Source: Sphacelaria rigidula (lineage: Eukaryota; Phaeophyceae; Sphacelariales). Taken from it: 22,285 nucleotides of DNA. This document shows positions 21,398 to 22,285 of the stretch, piece after piece; the first letter of the stretch is position 1; each line of letters starts with the position of its first letter. The notes beneath the pieces were generated by a model. That model made no database searches. It was not told the DNA's origin and saw only the letters and a program-made list of their open reading frames with translations. Location of the stretch: contig CAXNAA020000342.1 in NCBI GenBank assembly GCA_964200075.2, positions 1 through 22,285 of the forward strand. The letters are read 5' to 3'. A program made the position numbers and the translations under genes.

Positions 21398-21976
21398 TTA
21401 CCCCTTTTCCACGAGCATAAAAGTGCCGAAAAAGGAAAAAAAAACATGGGGAAAAAAATATCGTTCATCATCCTCTCCATCACCGTGCTTGATGCCAGAT
21501 AGTCCCAAGCCTGTGAAGGCCTCCTTGTCGTACTTGACTGTCCTTTCCAACGTTCCCGCCGTCTGCCGCGCAGATATCCCGGTGTGCTCTACACTAAAGT
21601 CGTCATCCCCTAGCTTACGGAGTGTTTGGTTGTAAACCTTGAAGAGGCTTTACCACACCCGTTCTAACGTATCGCTGTCGTGGTCTTCGTACTCCATGAA
21701 GATGGTCTTCACTAACTCGTCTATCGAACTGGCGTTCATCCTCCACATCCTTGACTTTAGGGACGCAAAGAAGCCCAAGTCGTTGATGTTCAAGTCAGGC
21801 GATTGAGAAGGCTGCGCGACAAGCTCTGCCAACCACCCCTTCCCCATTCCCGCCGAGTTAAGAATCTCTGGGTTTCCTGTGCCCGTGTGGGGGCTCGCCC
21901 CGTCCTGCTGCACTACTAATGTGTGCAGGTGGCTGGGGCGTAATGGTGATTGTTGGGCTATTCTTGAAAAAAAACT
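21398..21976 (-). pseudogene. Mariner transposase, C-terminal half, broken
   Basis: The minus-strand frame reads from about 21976 to a TAA at 21398, interrupted by one in-frame TAA at 21650-21652. The DDE domain shows QQDGASPHT (second catalytic Asp) and SPDLNINDLGFF (third catalytic Asp), with 40 residues between the two Asp. This spacing and the LGFF ending resemble the DD39D mariner-like elements of plants rather than animal DD34D mariners. The frame continues after the stop (SLFKVYNQTLRKLGDDDF), so the stop is a point lesion, not the natural end. The helix-turn-helix region and first catalytic Asp are absent; only ~200 bp of A/T-rich sequence lies between the frame and the TIR. It cannot encode an active enzyme. 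Confidence 0.85.
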
Positions 21977-22176
21977 TTAAAAAATCTAAAAAACATTCTC
22001 GAAATGTAGCCGAAATTGGCCAATTTTGGGGACTTTTTTGGCCTATACTTCGACATGTAATAAAATCGCAAATATATATATATATTATTGCATCAGTTAG
22101 CTGTGAAAAACATCTTTCCGATGAAACTAATTATAGCATCGTAGGCGCGTCCGTTGAAAAGATAAGATCTGCGCCG

Positions 22177-22208
22177 AAATTCGGTCCTAATTTATGTGAC
22201 AGAGGAAG
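22177..22208 (-). repeat. Mariner right terminal inverted repeat
   Basis: Partner of 21209-21240, followed by TA at 22209-22210. It lies on the 5' side of the transposase remnant. Confidence 0.9.
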
Positions 22209-22285
22209 TAGTACTGCAGTGTTGTGTGTTGTCGTCCCATTTATTCTGGGCACCACTCTGCACCTTTCGGTGTATGTGGGTGCAT

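Larger units (their letters stand above)
21209..22208 (-). mobile_element. Mariner-type DNA transposon, internally deleted, with intact TIRs
   Basis: The element is exactly 1000 bp. Terminal inverted repeats of 32 bp (21209-21240 and 22177-22208) match at 28 positions and begin CTTCC. TA dinucleotides flank both ends (21207-21208 and 22209-22210), the Tc1/mariner target duplication. Inside is a minus-strand transposase remnant. An intact mariner of this type needs about 1.1-1.4 kb of coding sequence, so the N-terminal half of the gene has been lost. An (AT)n run lies near 22070-22085. Confidence 0.9.

Overview
The window looks like nuclear DNA of a photosynthetic stramenopile, most likely a brown alga of the Ectocarpus type. 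The reasons are intron-rich genes with introns of a few hundred bases to more than 2 kb, mid-range GC, neighbouring genes on opposite strands, and a signal peptide followed by a Phe-Ala-Pro motif typical of plastid import in red-lineage secondary plastids. The clade is an inference from style, not from a species marker. There is no bacterial-type gene organisation, rRNA, recognisable tRNA or CRISPR array.

Layout. Positions 1-2067 are mostly unassigned, with one low-confidence Ala-rich ORF on the minus strand. Positions 2068-6433 (+) hold an 8-exon gene for a predicted plastid-targeted SOUL heme-binding protein of 484 aa. Positions 6434-7801 separate the two convergent genes. Positions 7802-20267 (-) hold a 14-exon gene for a DEAD-box RNA helicase with a DEVD box (623 aa), closest in motif sequence to plant RH50. 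I rebuilt both genes exon by exon. Every junction keeps frame and phase, and all introns are GT-AG except one GC-AG. Positions 20268-21208 are the upstream region of the helicase. Positions 21209-22208 are a 1000-bp mariner-type element with 32-bp inverted repeats, flanking TA dinucleotides and a decayed, N-terminally deleted transposase. Positions 22209-22285 show nothing.

Other structure. A second probable transposon, hAT-like by its 8-bp target duplication, sits in a helicase intron (12004-12938). Several microsatellites, two telomere-like TTAGGG patches and two strong palindromes lie in non-coding DNA. A 316-codon open frame runs antisense to the 3' end of the helicase gene.

The two genes are neighbours, not an evident pathway. 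One predicts a plastid tetrapyrrole-binding protein and the other an RNA-remodelling ATPase. I found no operon-like or defence system. The least ordinary parts are the two transposon relics, the GC-AG intron and tandem acceptor in the helicase gene, the unassigned ~240-residue N-terminal half of the SOUL protein, and the long antisense frame.
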